From: Symbiodinium kawagutii
Taxonomy: Eukaryota; Sar; Dinophyceae; Suessiales; Symbiodiniaceae
Length of the DNA stretch: 64,000 nucleotides
Direction: 5' to 3'
NCBI GenBank assembly: GCA_009767595.1
Contig: VSDK01021631.1
Span: 70,159 to 134,158, forward strand
Positions 33,986 to 45,979 of this stretch are shown here, in pieces. A program made the position numbers and the translations under genes. The number at the start of each line of letters is the position of its first letter. Positions within the stretch are counted from its first letter, which is position 1. The notes under the pieces were generated by a model. That model was not told the DNA's origin, did not search any database, and was given only the letters and a program-made list of their open reading frames with translations.

Positions 33986-34687
33986 TTGTGTTTTCGCCAC
34001 CCACTTTGCCGACGCACTCAAAGGCTGACAACGTACACTGTGGCAACCTGGTCGCGCGAAAAAAACAACGATCTAGAGCTGGTTTGCCTATGTAAAAAAG
34101 CTGATTTTGAGAAATTGTAGGCGTCCCAGCTACTCTATGGGAAAGTGCTGTTATTTTTCAAGCGGTCAAGACTACCAAGGGTTCCCGAAAAACATCTGAT
34201 GTTTCTTTTTGTTGGGATGGAATTGGTAACTTGCGAGTGTATGTAGTTTCTTGATCACATTCATGTGTTTGGTCATTTGATCTATCTTCCTGGAAGCTAA
34301 GATGGACCCTACCAGAATGGTATCGGAACAAGAAACTAGTCAGCCAACCCCCCTACTGTTAGGGTGGGTCAAGCTGTTAACTTGCTGGCATGTAGAATAA
34401 CAGACAATGCTTCGCTGATATGACAGAATCCTGGAAGAGGACTTGGGTTGTTTAGTCAGCCTGGCTCGGGCTCCTTGATGTTGGAGCAGGAATTTGGCGG
34501 TGTGCAGGAACCCGCATCGAGTGAATGATTCATCAATCATGATTGAGCAGCTGATGAACCATACTGAAAGATTATCAAGCACCATCTTTACCATCAACTA
34601 AAAAACATCATGAATCATATCAGGACAAACAATCATAAACCAAGTAAACGGGCAACGGGGTACTCATGTTGCTAAACAAAGCAAATT

Positions 34688-34786
34688 GTGGTTTTTTACA
34701 ATAGGGGTATCCCCAACCATCCACTATCAACCATTTCTAATCGTAAAGCTGCCAGCTTTTTTGGCACCCCTATTTTAAGAACCCCC
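34688..34786. mobile_element. Family B fold-back element B6 (copy 1 only)
   Basis: GTGGTTTTTTACAATAGGGG to CCCCTATTTTAAGAACCCCC. Copy 2 has no element at the matching place (near 44940). Confidence 0.8.
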
Positions 34787-34937
34787 CAAAGCCCCAAATG
34801 ATAAGCATGATTATCAAACCGCCAGTAATAATGTTCTATCCAGCCACCCTGGGTGGTCGGCAACAACCAGGGGGCGGTAAACCGGGGCTAGCCGCAGTTA
34901 TACGAGCAGAGTATCTCTCTCTTGCTATTGTTGATCT

Positions 34938-34984
34938 GGTGTTTTCTCAAATCACAGGGGATGCCTATGACTTGAGAAACCACC
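34938..34984. mobile_element. Family B fold-back element B7, internally deleted (copy 1 only)
   Basis: GGTGTTTTCTCAAATCACAG then GGATGCCTATGACTTGAGAA and ACCACC, only 47 bp. Copy 2 reads straight through (GTTGATTTTGCTGCTTGG). Confidence 0.82.
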
Positions 34985-35498
34985 ATATTGCTGCTCGGTA
35001 TCCTGAAAAATGTTGAAATTCACAGCAAAGGATTGTTGTGAAGTGATTTCAATAAACACCATGCCCTTGGATTTAGATAAGCACTATTTCAGATTTCAAT
35101 AAACACCATCCCATTGTAATCATCTTTCGCATGCGTCCCTGGTTCACCATATTGATCATATTGCTATGTTGCGCTCGACCACTATTGACCATAGTTCTAC
35201 GATGGATCATGGATTGATATTACTGACCAGGTGCATTCACCTGCTTGCGGGTAGACCTGCTTGAATCGAGGCGTTTCAAACCGATTGTAGTGCAACGGGT
35301 GCATCAGTGAGGAACAAAAGCTGGAGAATAATCTCCTGCTAGAAATGTGGTGTCATATCGTGCGTGTTCAGTATTCCTGAGTTCAAAGCACCACGATGTG
35401 TTGCTGATCGTTGCGATGGGTGACTGGTTGATTCAACTGGTTGCCCTCGCTCGGATCGTTTGCTTTTTGTACGTGTGTGTTTGTGTGTGTGTGTACAA

Positions 35499-35603
35499 GG
35501 TGGGGCCGCCTATTTAGCAAAGTTAGCTTGTAAGTAGGGTGACTATTTTCTACCACTAGCAAAAGTTCAGTGGCAAGCACAATTGTAGCCCGAAGGCCCC
35601 ACC
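35499..35603. mobile_element. Family F-like element in duplication copy 1
   Basis: GGTGGGGCCGCCTATTTAGC to CCCGAAGGCCCCACC. It is shared with copy 2 (45586-45684), so it predates the duplication. Confidence 0.65.
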
Positions 35604-35783
35604 AATACGTGACAGTTTGCTTCATATGCCCCCCTTGGATTGGAGCCGGTCTCGCCAACAACCACAGAGACTAGCTGACTGGCGTGAGATTCTGCATTGG
35701 GGTGCCTACCACCCCACCGATAGCAGTGCTGTCAGCTGAAGCGATCGCTGCCATTGCCATTCTGACACTTTTTATGTCAGTTT

Positions 35784-35891
35784 GGTGGTCTCTCAAGCCA
35801 TGGGGTACACTCAGATCATCCTTGTTGAAGCATTTTTAATAGACCAAGCATTTTTCATTTTTTTGGGGGGTCCCTGTTTTGAGAGACCACC
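35784..35891. mobile_element. Family B fold-back element B8 (shared by both duplicates)
   Basis: GGTGGTCTCTCAAGCCATGG to GGTCCCTGTTTTGAGAGACC and ACC. It is orthologous to B9, so it predates the duplication. Confidence 0.85.
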
Positions 35892-36479
35892 ATTTGCCGA
35901 ATCTTCCGAGCGCAACTTATGGATATGCCGGTCACTTCGCACAAAAATTTACAGGGTGTGGATGTTTTTCAAGCGTGATTCCTTCGGTGAATGACTCTGC
36001 CAACTGAAAAGGAGGGTAGCACTTGAAGTGTTCCTTCCAGTGGGCACTGAAAACACGGTAGAGGGCCACTGAAACTCGATTGATCACCGAAAACCATGAG
36101 ATATAGATCCCCAATCAGTGGGGGGAATGGCCCGAAGCCCAACACCATGACCGCAAGGACAACAACAAAAACAATGAACAACAGTAACCACCCGCTCTTA
36201 TGGTCAATGGCTTTGAATGATGGGGTCGATGCTTACCCTACTGCAGTCAACAACAATAACAAGGAAAAGAACAACAAGTATACCAGCGGAATAGCAACAA
36301 TCCAAGAGCAGCCAGAACCGAATTCGCACCACCACCACCACCAGCACCACCAGCACCACCAGCACCACCGCCAGCTTTTGAGGCATCTCTCACCACGTCA
36401 CCACGCCTGCCATGACATGCTGTCGGTCTGCCGGCGCAATGGGTAATTCCAAGTCAGTGAATTCACATCGATGGTTTTA

Positions 36480-36514
<35 letters not shown>

Positions 36515-36659
36515 AACAACCACAACAGAAAGAACAACGGCATCCAACACAGCAGCAACCATGAAAAGGGAACAACGACAACAAAACAGCAACCACAATT
36601 GTAATCACAACGAACAACCAGATCAGCAACCGCGAAAACACAGCTATCCATAGAACAAA

Positions 36660-39120
36660 GACCGAAATTGAAAATGCCCACTTGACCATGGTCATTTTGC
36701 TTCCCCATGTCATGCTGCGATTCACATTCTCAAGAGTCTTGGCGCGATTGTGCGTCGAAGTGACCAGGACTTCCGAGTTAACCATGAGATCTCCAGCCTT
36801 TGGCAAGTCAGTGGTGACGGGCCCGACGCATGCCATGCCATCTCTTTCCCTTTAGAAACCTGCAGAAATCGGGTCGTTTGGAAGGCAATCGATAGATGTC
36901 AGGGGGTGACGGGTTTGAAGGGATCCATATTGGGGTGAAGAAGGTCAAGATGAATGATGTTGCAGTCATGGATGATGGTGGGGGATCCGTAGCAGTCCAT
37001 CCCTTTTTACCATTTCAAGCACGTAAATGCTTGCGATGCCCTCCTGTGTGAGTCATTATCTTACCGTGGGTTGTCAAGTTGCTCCCACCAAGGCTATGTT
37101 CGGAGTGAGAGACGATAAAATTTCAGGGGTGCTATATACTCGGAACCCGTGAAAACCACAACTGGATAATCGCAATCGTATACCCATTCATGAAATAGAA
37201 TTGGCTTTCAGAAAACTTGATCTTAGGGCCAAAGGTCCAACGTCCCATTGGCAGCTCATTGGTTCCGTTCCAGTGAGATTTGTCGCTCCAGAGATCAGTC
37301 GTATGCTGAACCTGGAGCTTCAGAGTCAGGGTCCAGCTACTCCCTAGGGTGACTGCCAGTTTGGTGTGGAGAACCAATTGTTTTCCCATCGGTTTGGCGG
37401 TTTTCTCATGCCCCTTGGCGCAATTCTGCGAGTCGAAGTGAACAGGACTCGTGTTTTGAGTCAACCATGAGATCTGAGATCTCCGACCTGTGGCGAGGCA
37501 GTTGTGACCCAGTTCCCATCAAATTGATCAGACAGTCTAAGGCGTGGTGTAGGAGGGGATTTATCCCCGTGGTATACGGCATAGGATCAAGGCTTCACTC
37601 AGCCAACTTTTGGGGATACTCACCAACAAATTCATAGGGAGAACAATGGTTAATGATGGGGGAACCAGGGGTACAGGGTGAACTGACCCACGGCCAAATG
37701 GAATTTCCTACTGAAGGGCTGGTTGAATTCTACTAAGATCAGGTCCTTGATATTTTTCAAAGTGTCATTCAAAAACATGGGTACATCAAAATTTCCGTCC
37801 CCCCGACCAGCTGTAAAGGACGTTTCTTTTAACAGGGAAATCGTAATTTAGGGGAATCCACAGTTTTGTTGGACCAACATGCATTGAAAAACAAGATGGG
37901 TACCGCACAACTTTACCCATCAAAGACAGTATAGCCCACAACTCTGCTCATTAAGATGCCCCCAGGGACATTTGAGAAGTAGCCAAGTACATGAAAATAG
38001 CCCTATGTGATGACCCAAAACACGATTTTGTGTGTACTCAAAACACAATTTTGTGTGTACACGTATTTTATGTTATTAGTATGCACCTATTTAACTATCT
38101 GCATACATCAATGCCTCCAACCTGGAAGCTATGACCACCTCAAACAAGATTGTGAATTTAACAGATGTTTGTTTCTCCTTCTCCACATTCTGCTCCTGAG
38201 AAATTCTATGCCATCGATATGCAACGCACACACACACACACAGTCGATATCCGGGCCAATTGATGATCATTGATTTGGAAGAACCAATCCTCAGCATCCG
38301 GGCCCGTTAATGATCATTGATTTGGAAGGGGGGTTGAATGCACACAACAAACAGAAAGGATGCCGATGGATGGGGTAGGTTTCTAAGTAATGGTTTTGGT
38401 AGGCCAGTCAGTTTCAAAGCATGTTCCCTGTAACTTGGCTGCCCTATTGGGATTTCAGATTCTGGACTATGAGATGTCCATCCCATACCTTCCTTTGATA
38501 CGGAGTGAGAGCCAGTGATGGTTTGAGATGCATGAATCACTGATTTTCCAGCGATTGATGGGAACTTGCCATTCGATCAACAGGTTCAGTTCAGGCTAGT
38601 CTTGCTGTGGGTTCTAGCACTCTGACCAATGAAACATTGAAGATGTTTGAGGATCAATTAGCTGTGATGTTTCATAGATGTTTCATAGATTCTCGTATCA
38701 GCTTACAGTTTGATATGTTTGTTTCAGTTGTGAATCTCCTGCAGCCAGTGGCCAATCTCAAGTTCAAGTTCGCTCCAGGAAGTTAGATTTCTTTATCACT
38801 TGGCAAGCGGTCTGAAAAATCGTTCCACGGGGATTCGGTGGCAGTCGGCCAGCAGGTTGGGACATGACTCATATGACTTCACTTTACAAGTGGCGCAGTT
38901 GTTGTCCGCGGGAGCCATGTGGCAGGGGACTTATAGAAAGGTCTGTGTGAATCATGGTCTCTTTTGGAGCAGTGGAAGTAGACCCCAAGGCATTTTGGGA
39001 GAGTTTTTGCAGCATGCTACATCGGATGTTTTTTTCTTTATGCACACACATACAAGGACGAAGAGATCCTATATACATTTGTGATGTAAATCAAGATATG
39101 TGTGCTTCTCTCTATCTCAA
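36660..39120. other. Distal part of duplication copy 1, no gene recognised
   Basis: Aligns with 49456-51357. Conserved islands such as GAGATCTCCAGCCTTTG and GGTCGTTTGGAAGGCAATCG are seen in both copies without a matching open frame. They may be UTR, non-coding RNA or neutral. Confidence 0.45.
37607..37696. mobile_element. Family A fold-back element A10, 5' truncated (copy 1 only)
   Basis: Core GGGGATACTCACCAACAAAT through TACAGGGTGAACTGACCCAC and GGCC. The matching place in copy 2 (near 50055) lacks it. Confidence 0.8.
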
Positions 39121-39263
39121 GGGTAAGGGGACTTCTTAACTGGCATCAACCTCAAACCGGAACGATCAGATTATACGATAACATGTTACGGCTTGTAGAA
39201 TTGCGTATTATATAGTTATCGGTAGTTGGATCTATGATCACCGTTTGGTTGATCACAATCATT

Positions 39264-39520
39264 GCTTCTCTTCTCTTCTCTTCTCTTCTCTTCTCTTCTC
39301 TTCTCTTCTCTTCTCTTCTCTTCGCGTCTCTACTCTTCTTTTCTCTGCTACTCTCTGCTCTATTACTCTCTTCTCTACTTTTCTCTTCTCTACTCTTCTC
39401 TTTTCTACTACTCTCTTCTCTTCTATTGTCTTCTCTTTTACTCTCTTCTTTACTACTATCTTCTCGTCTCTTCTCTTCTCCATTCTTTTCTTCTCTACTT
39501 CTCTCTTCTCTTCTACTGGA
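39264..39520. repeat. (TCTTC)n pyrimidine tract at the start of duplication copy 2
   Basis: Pure CTTCT pentamers (39264-39322) grade into degenerate TCTCTACT/TCTTCTCT units. About 255 nt on one strand are almost entirely pyrimidine. Copy 1 has no such tract at the same place (27108-27150). Confidence 0.92.
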
Positions 39521-39714
39521 CCGTAACTCGGAGTTTCTTCTTGAAATTGCCTTTGATGATTACCGTTTGGTGATTCACAATCATAGCAGGCGCCCCATGA
39601 GGACTCATGGCGAAGAATTGGTCAATCCCGAACGCTTTGGGCGGCTGCAGCTGGGCTCAGATTAGGCTCAGATGTACTCGAAACGATTCGTCGCTGACGT
39701 TCGCTTAGAGGATC

Positions 39715-39846
39715 ATGTCCGAGCTCAAGCTGAAGTACCTGAACACCTTCATTGATGTTGAAGAACCCATTGATTGTGACAGTGATGCACATGCACCACG
39801 TGCAAGGAGCCTATCTCCAACGCCTTCAACACAGTGGTGGCAACAG
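39715..39846 (+). CDS. CCCH gene copy 2, exon 1
   Basis: Forty-four codons run from MSELKLKYL to STQWWQQ, with a proposed GA donor (CAACAG|GAGCCG). The frame also stays open for 28 more codons to 39933 before a TGA, so a longer exon cannot be excluded. Confidence 0.7.
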
Positions 39847-41390
39847 GAGCCGGATGGTGATAGCTATGGGATGTTCACCCAGACAGGGTACCCACAGCCA
39901 AACGAACGGAATCCTCAAATCCTTGGGCCATGACCCGTAGCTTGTTGTTTCCTGCTGCCTCAATGGCTGCAATTGTCAATGCCATGTCATTCCTGAAATG
40001 GATATGAATTGACTAGCAGGACAACCTTATAAAATGGATATTCTAAAACTCCATTTTTACCATAAATAGATTGTGCCTCGTAATTTGCCGTCGAAAATGA
40101 GGGAAAGAGACTTGGATCTCCCATGATTTTCCATGCTAAAGCATGACCATTCCAGGATGACCAGTATGTTCGCAACCTGTCTCTCAAGTTGCAGACTTTG
40201 ACGGTGGAGGACCTCAAGGCAGCGCAGGAACCTGCAGCTGATCCCTAACATCCGAAGGAAGATCAATGGTGGTTGAAAATTGTTGACAAGCTGGTTAAGA
40301 GCTGCTGATTCCAGTGGCAAATTATTTGAGTGGAGAACGATGATTGATGAAAAGTGGTAGTTGGGAGAGCCTAGGTAACACTATTTGCCAAATAATGCTC
40401 AAATACTTAAATAATGATGACTGTTGTATTTGTTTTTCATTTACTTGTCAAATCATGCTCAAACAGAATCCTTATTGCTCAATAATATGGATGCCGGCCG
40501 ATGCCGAGCTTGAAGGTCATGCCCTGGTTCCTGCTTCGGCCCTGGGGCGGATCATAACTTTCGCAACGGCTCGTTGTAGTGCTGGTGGAAGCCCTTGGAT
40601 TACAAAGGTCACAGGCTGGTGATGGTTGATCTTGGTCAACAGTATTGCTAAATGCGGAATCTCGCTTCACGATGAGAATGCCTTACCAGGCAACTTCCAA
40701 TCAAGACTCAATACCAGACAGATCCGTGCTTCAAACATCATCCTTTGATTGGTAAGCAGGGCTCGGATCTTCAGTTTCAGCTGGCAACTCGGATCACTCA
40801 CTTTCGTTCACAGGCTGCTGCACCGGCGCCTCCAACACAAACCGTCGCAGCAGAAGAAGCGGTGAACGATCATCCAGGTGCGGCAAATCTGAGCAGCTTT
40901 GTTTGCTGCTTGTACTTCTGATGTTGTTTCTGCTTCTATTGTTTTGACTAGTGCTGGTAACATTGCAGCTGCTGTCATTGTTGGCCCTTGTTTGCTTGCT
41001 TGCTTGCTTGCTTGCTTGGTTTGTTGCTTGGTTGTTTGCTTGGTTGGTTGGTTGCTTGGTTGTTTGCTTGGTTGCTTGGTTGCTTGGTGTTGTTTGTTTG
41101 GTTGTTTGGTCGTTTGGTTGTTTGTTTGGTTGTATGGTTGTTTGTTTTGTTTTTTCCCCGTGCTCTAAATATACATGTTTGTTTGCATGTATGTGCAAAA
41201 GTTATGTATGTTTGTTTGCGAGTATGTGCAACTGGTATGTGTGTTTTGTTTGTTTTGCCTCTATTTTTCTTGGGTGCGTGGTGTTTATTGTTTCTTTATT
41301 TAGTTTGTTTCTGTTGGGTGCTGCTGGTGCGGTTGCGGTTGTGGTTGTCGTGGGAATAGTTGCTCCTATATTCTTGTCGCTGCGATTGGA

Positions 41391-41423
<33 letters not shown>

Positions 41424-44140
41424 GCCACCGTGATGTTTCACACGTCACTGCTGCTGCTACTTGTATTGTTCATTCCGGTGTTGCTGATATTGTTGCTCTC
41501 ATTGTTGATGGTTATGGCAGGGGAGGTGTTTGTTGTTGCTGCTGCTGGCCCTGCCTCAGTAGCAGACAATTTGTTTGTCAAAATAACTATCACCCTCAAG
41601 CGTAGAATTTTCACACATCCCAACCCTTTCGTTCAAGGACTGTTGATGAAGGTTGTACCTCCGAGGACTGTAGATGTTCTCGAAAATGATGTTTTTAGCC
41701 AGCAGCAAACAGCGCCTAATGTACGACTGTTGCAATTTGCCAGGTGCAGCAGTGCTGGTGCTATTGTTCTACCGCTGTCCTATGGTTGTCATATGGTTGT
41801 CATATTGCGTTCTACGTCCATCGTTTTTGTTCCTTCTGCGTAGTATGATGAATTTGCATTTTCCTGAAGTGTTCATTGGGTAGCTTGGCAACCCGCCTAG
41901 GGACCTATCTAATTACCAGAATGCTTGCACTCGTTGTGTTCACCTTTTTTTCCCACACAGTTGGTTATTCTGGGTTCCTTGTCCATTCTCACGACAATCA
42001 TCAACCGCTCTTCACCACTAGCAAGCATGAATAACAATGGTTGTTTTGTTGGTTGGTTGCTTGATGACGGTTACTACGAGCAACCAACACTAATGATAGA
42101 ATATAGTTCCACCGACAAGAGTAGGATATTGCGACTATGACTGGTTGGTTACTTCTCATTCCTTGCAATGGCAATTGCCAACCATTATTCACCACTCTCA
42201 ACTAGTTGGTGGTTTTAAGCATTGTTTGTTCGAACAAAATGCAGTTGTCGGTTGATTGACTCATATGTTTTTCTGCGGATGGGTTATGACTACCAAGCAG
42301 TGACCTTTTGGAGCCACGGCTTCCAAAGCTCAGGTGGCACAGTGGTGTCGCTGTCGAAGGCTTTCAGCGTCGGAAGTGCTGGACACCCGCAGCTTTGCTG
42401 TCGACCCTGCATTCACTTCATCCATGGCGACTGCAGCGATGGCGCCAACTGCAAGTTTTGCCATGAGGTGGATCAAGAATTGCACGATGGCTGCCCCACC
42501 TTTTAGGACTATATTGGCTGACAAAAGTTCTAATTGATGGTCAACATTGACCAATCTTGGTGAGATTAAGATGTTTGTTAGTGATTGATGGTGTTCAACG
42601 AGGTGGGTTAACGTGAAAAGGAACAGATGGTCAAGCGAAGAAAAACAAAAAGCACCACAAACAGAAAAAAACACACCTCATTCCTTGTTTTTGAAAACCA
42701 ACAAGCATGAGCATACGTGCGCACACATGTCAAATGCAAGTTCAGGCGAACGTCCATATGCCGCACCCACTGGTCCCCACCGTAGCAACGCGTTCCCAAA
42801 GCCAGCCCTACCACACATGATGCAAGCCGCGCCCGCAGCAACTGCCACGCCAGCCTCGCAAAAAAGGCGTCCAGCCATCCCCCAAAAAAGTTCATAATAA
42901 CAACCAAAAAAAACAAAACAAATGCACAAGACAATTTTGCAAGCGTCAAAAACATGAATGAAAATCGCTCAATCAAAACATGATGATACGAACAACAAAC
43001 AAGTGTATCGAAAACACAACCCTTCAAAACGCTGAGCAATACTGAGGGGAAATAGCAAAGACACGCATATCGGCATACCGCATGCGGTTTCACCGTGTTT
43101 GAGGGAGCGGCAAAACCACAAGTAACAACAGCAACCACAACCAAAACCAAAACCAACACCATCACCATCACCACCCCACCATCGCCACCACCATCACCAC
43201 CACCACCATCACCACCACCACCATCACCATCACCACCACCATCACCACCACCATCACCACCACCACCATCACCACCACCACCATCCACCCCACCATCGCA
43301 GCCACCACCACCACCACCACCACCATCACCATCACCACCACCATCACCACCACCACCATCACCACCACCACCATCACCACCATCACCACCATCACCACCA
43401 TCACCATCACCACCACCACAATCAACACCACCACCACAACCACCACCACAACCACCGCCGCCGCCACCATTGACCATGAGAACAATAACTGCAACAACAG
43501 CAGCAACCATGACCATGTACTCGGGGTGGATCCAGAAGGTTTTATTTGTTACTTGGATGTGATCGCTTATTTCAGTTGTTGTGTTTTGATTCACAACAAC
43601 TGGTTTGCTTCTGGGTCGATATTTGTCTTTGAGTCAGGCTTCAGGGGGACAAACTTGCAGATCAAAAACACACTGGATTTCATTTGCTATTGATCCCGAA
43701 TTATCCTGAAAATCTTTCTGTTTTGATACTTAAGGGGCCTAATATGTAGCCGGTGACACTGCTATGAGGCTCATCCAACGAAAGAGACCAGGCTCGACAA
43801 AATGCAGCGGGAGATCATGCAGCGCCTTACCACCCAGCAATGTGCAGCTCTCATCCTGGACTATGTGAGGTCTAGGCTGTCGCAGATGGACGTCCCGGGC
43901 AAGCAAGCGCTGTTGGATTGCTTGGAAGATGAAGCATCCAAACGCCAGGTGCTCCCAAGTTCAATTTCCTCGTATGATTTTCGTCGTCTTCAGAAGACAC
44001 TTTCTCGCATGAGTGTGTACAGCCTCCTCGCGGTTTTCTCCAACCAAGCTTCTCAATATAGCGAGGAGGACCGCGTGAAAGCTGAATTTGTGTTCAGTCT
44101 TGTGCGATCAATTCGTAACCAGCTCGTTTTACAAGGATAA
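39715..44140 (+). CDS. CCCH zinc-finger protein gene, copy 2 (4 exons, 233 aa)
   Basis: This is the tandem duplicate of the gene at 27265-31944. Exons are 39715-39846, 40814-40877, 42334-42467 and 43769-44140. It starts MSELKLKYL, one residue shorter than copy 1. The finger is C-x7-C-x5-C-x3-H (PCIHFIHGDC...NCKFCH). It gains two codons in exon 3 and ends RNQLVLQG. All frames are open and all splice sites are kept, so nothing in the sequence marks it as a pseudogene. RNA binding is inferred from the finger type. Intron lengths differ from copy 1 mostly through simple-repeat expansion and fold-back insertions in copy 1. Confidence 0.78.
40814..40877 (+). CDS. CCCH gene copy 2, exon 2
   Basis: The 64-nt exon encodes AAAPAPPTQTVAAEEAVNDHP, with CACAG|G acceptor and CCAG|GTGCGG donor. 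Confidence 0.7.
42334..42467 (+). CDS. CCCH gene copy 2, exon 3 (zinc finger)
   Basis: The 134-nt exon encodes GGTVVSLSKAFSVGSAGHPQ, then CRPCIHFIHGDC and NCKFCHE. CTCAG|GT and ATGAG|GTGGAT flank it. Confidence 0.82.
43150..43470. repeat. (CACCAT/CACCAC)n tract, CCCH intron 3 copy 2
   Basis: About 320 bp of CAC/ATC trinucleotide repeats. Copy 1 has only a short version (31254-31280). Long apparent frames here (poly-Pro/Ser on +, poly-Gly on -) are artefacts. Confidence 0.92.
43769..44140 (+). CDS. CCCH gene copy 2, exon 4 (terminal)
   Basis: CTATGAG|G opens 123 codons ending in TAA. It begins AHPTKETRLDKMQREIMQ. Most differences from copy 1 are conservative, with many third-position changes. 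Confidence 0.82.
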   Translation, partial: AHPTKETRLDKMQREIMQRLTTQQCAALILDYVRSRLSQMDVPGKQALLDCLEDEASKRQVLPSSISSYDFRRLQKTLSRMSVYSLLAVFSNQASQYSEEDRVKAEFVFSLVRSIRNQLVLQG

Positions 44141-44282
44141 ATGAGCGACAAGTGAGGTATCAAACAGTCCAAGCCTCTGAGACGGATAAGGCTTTGGCAT
44201 CATTGCCTAGTTATATTATGTTATATTCATGGTTTTTGGTATTATATAGATGGGTCTACCGTATATCCACTAACAGTCAAGT

Positions 44283-44314
44283 TTTAGCAGGGGATCCAAG
44301 AGCCACCAAGTTTA
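44283..44314. mobile_element. Family D repeat fragment D3
   Basis: TTTTAGCAGGGGATCCAAGA then GCCACCAAG, the right end of family D only. Confidence 0.6.
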
Positions 44315-45585
44315 CAAGGGCAGGGGACGAAAAAGCATCGAATTCAGTGACCGCAGGTCATCCAATCCATTTCAAGTATGTACACCAAGGTTGGATGATA
44401 CTTGATCAGGGCACACGGTACCCATGAGTTGTTAGATGGATCTCTATATGAAGATTGCAGTCAAGATCATTGTTCCACAAGCATAATCCTAGTTGGTTCG
44501 AACCATCATAACCATCAGAACCATCATGGAGCTTGTGTTTGGTCACTTGATATATCTTCCTGAAAGCTAACATGGACCCTACCAGAAGGGTACCCGAACA
44601 GACAAGAAACGAGCCAGCCAACTCCCCTACTGTTAGGGAGGGTCAAGTTTTTTGTTTCCGGGAGTGTATTACAATCGACCATCACTGGCTATCCTGGAAG
44701 AGGACTTGGGTTGTTTGGTCCGCCTCAGGCCCCTTCAGTTTGGAGCGGGACTTTGGCGGTGTGCAGGCACCCGCATAGAGTGAATGATTCATCAATCATA
44801 ATTGAGCAGCTGATGAACCATACTGAAAGATTATCAAGCACCATTATTTACGATCATGGAAAAATTCATCATGAGACATATCAGGATAAACAACCATAAA
44901 CCAGGTAAAATGGGTAACGAGGTTAATCATGTTTTTAAACAAGGTATACATCATGAAGTATCAATAGCGACCGCCAGTAATACTGTTTTTAAAGCCACCA
45001 TGGGTGAACGGTTGGCAACAACCAGGGGACGCCTAGTAAACACAACCAGGACCAGCCGCTGTTACACGATTGGAGTATCTCCCTTTGTTATTGTTGATTT
45101 TGCTGCTTGGTATCCTGAAAAATAAAACTCACAGCATTTTATCGTTTTGTTGTGATTTCGATAAACCCTATGCTATTGGATTTCAATCAACACTCTCCCG
45201 TTGCAATCATTTTTCGCATGTGTCACTGTTTCACCACTATTGATCATATTGCTATGTTGCGCTCCACTACTATCGACCATAGTTTCACCATCGATCATGG
45301 ATTGATATTACTGACCAGGTGCATTCACCTGCTTGCGGGTAGACCTGCTTGAATCGGGCCGTTTGAAACAGATTGTAGTGCTGCCCAACAGGTGCATCGG
45401 TGAGGAACAAAAGCTGGAGAATAATCAATGATCCGGATACAAGTTCCTGCTAGAAATGTGGTGTCCTTTTGTCCGTGTTCACTATTCCTCAGTTCAAAGC
45501 ACCAAGATGTGTTGCTAATCGTTGTGATGTGTGACTAGTTGATTCAACAGGCTGATTCGCTCGGATCGTTTTTCTTCTGTACAAG

Positions 45586-45684
45586 ATGGGGCCACCTATT
45601 GAGCTAAGTTAGCTTATAAGTAGGGTGACAATTTTCTACCACTAGCAAAAGTTCAGTGACACATTGTACTCCCAAGGCCCCACC
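45586..45684. mobile_element. Family F-like element in duplication copy 2
   Basis: GATGGGGCCACCTATTGAGC to CCCAAGGCCCCACC, orthologous to 35499-35603. Confidence 0.65.
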
Positions 45685-45866
45685 AATCCATGACAGTTGC
45701 TTCATATGCACCACCTTGGATTCTGGCCAATCTCACCAGCAACCACAGAGACTAGCTGACTAGCGTGAGATTCTCCATTGAGCTTTGCTTACCACCCCAC
45801 CGATGGCAGTGCTGTCAGCTGAAGCGATCGTTACCATTGCCGTTCTGACACTTTTTATGTCAATTT

Positions 45867-45979
45867 GGTGGTTTCTCAAGCCATAGGGGTACACCCAAAT
45901 CATCCTTGTTTACACATTTGTTGCAATAAACCAAACATGCAATTTTTCATTTTTGGGGGATCCCTATTTGAGAACCACC
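45867..45979. mobile_element. Family B fold-back element B9 (shared by both duplicates)
   Basis: GGTGGTTTCTCAAGCCATAG to ATCCCTATTTGAGAACCACC, flanked by ATTT on both sides. Confidence 0.88.

Larger units (their letters stand above)
27065..39120. repeat. Segmental duplication, copy 1 (about 12.1 kb)
   Basis: The unit starts near GGTAGTTGGATCTATGGTCA (27078) and ends near AATCAAGATATG (39089-39100). Almost all of it aligns in the same order and orientation with 39215-51357. It contains the CCCH gene and its introns, and about 7 kb of downstream DNA. Copy 1 holds an extra segment of about 2.2 kb (roughly 32.0-34.25 kb) and at least five fold-back elements absent from copy 2. Confidence 0.9.

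Noticed and set aside
43095-43562. Long open frame rich in Pro/Ser on + and Gly on -
   Set aside because: It is only the translation of a (CACCAT)n trinucleotide tract inside CCCH intron 3, and copy 1 lacks it.
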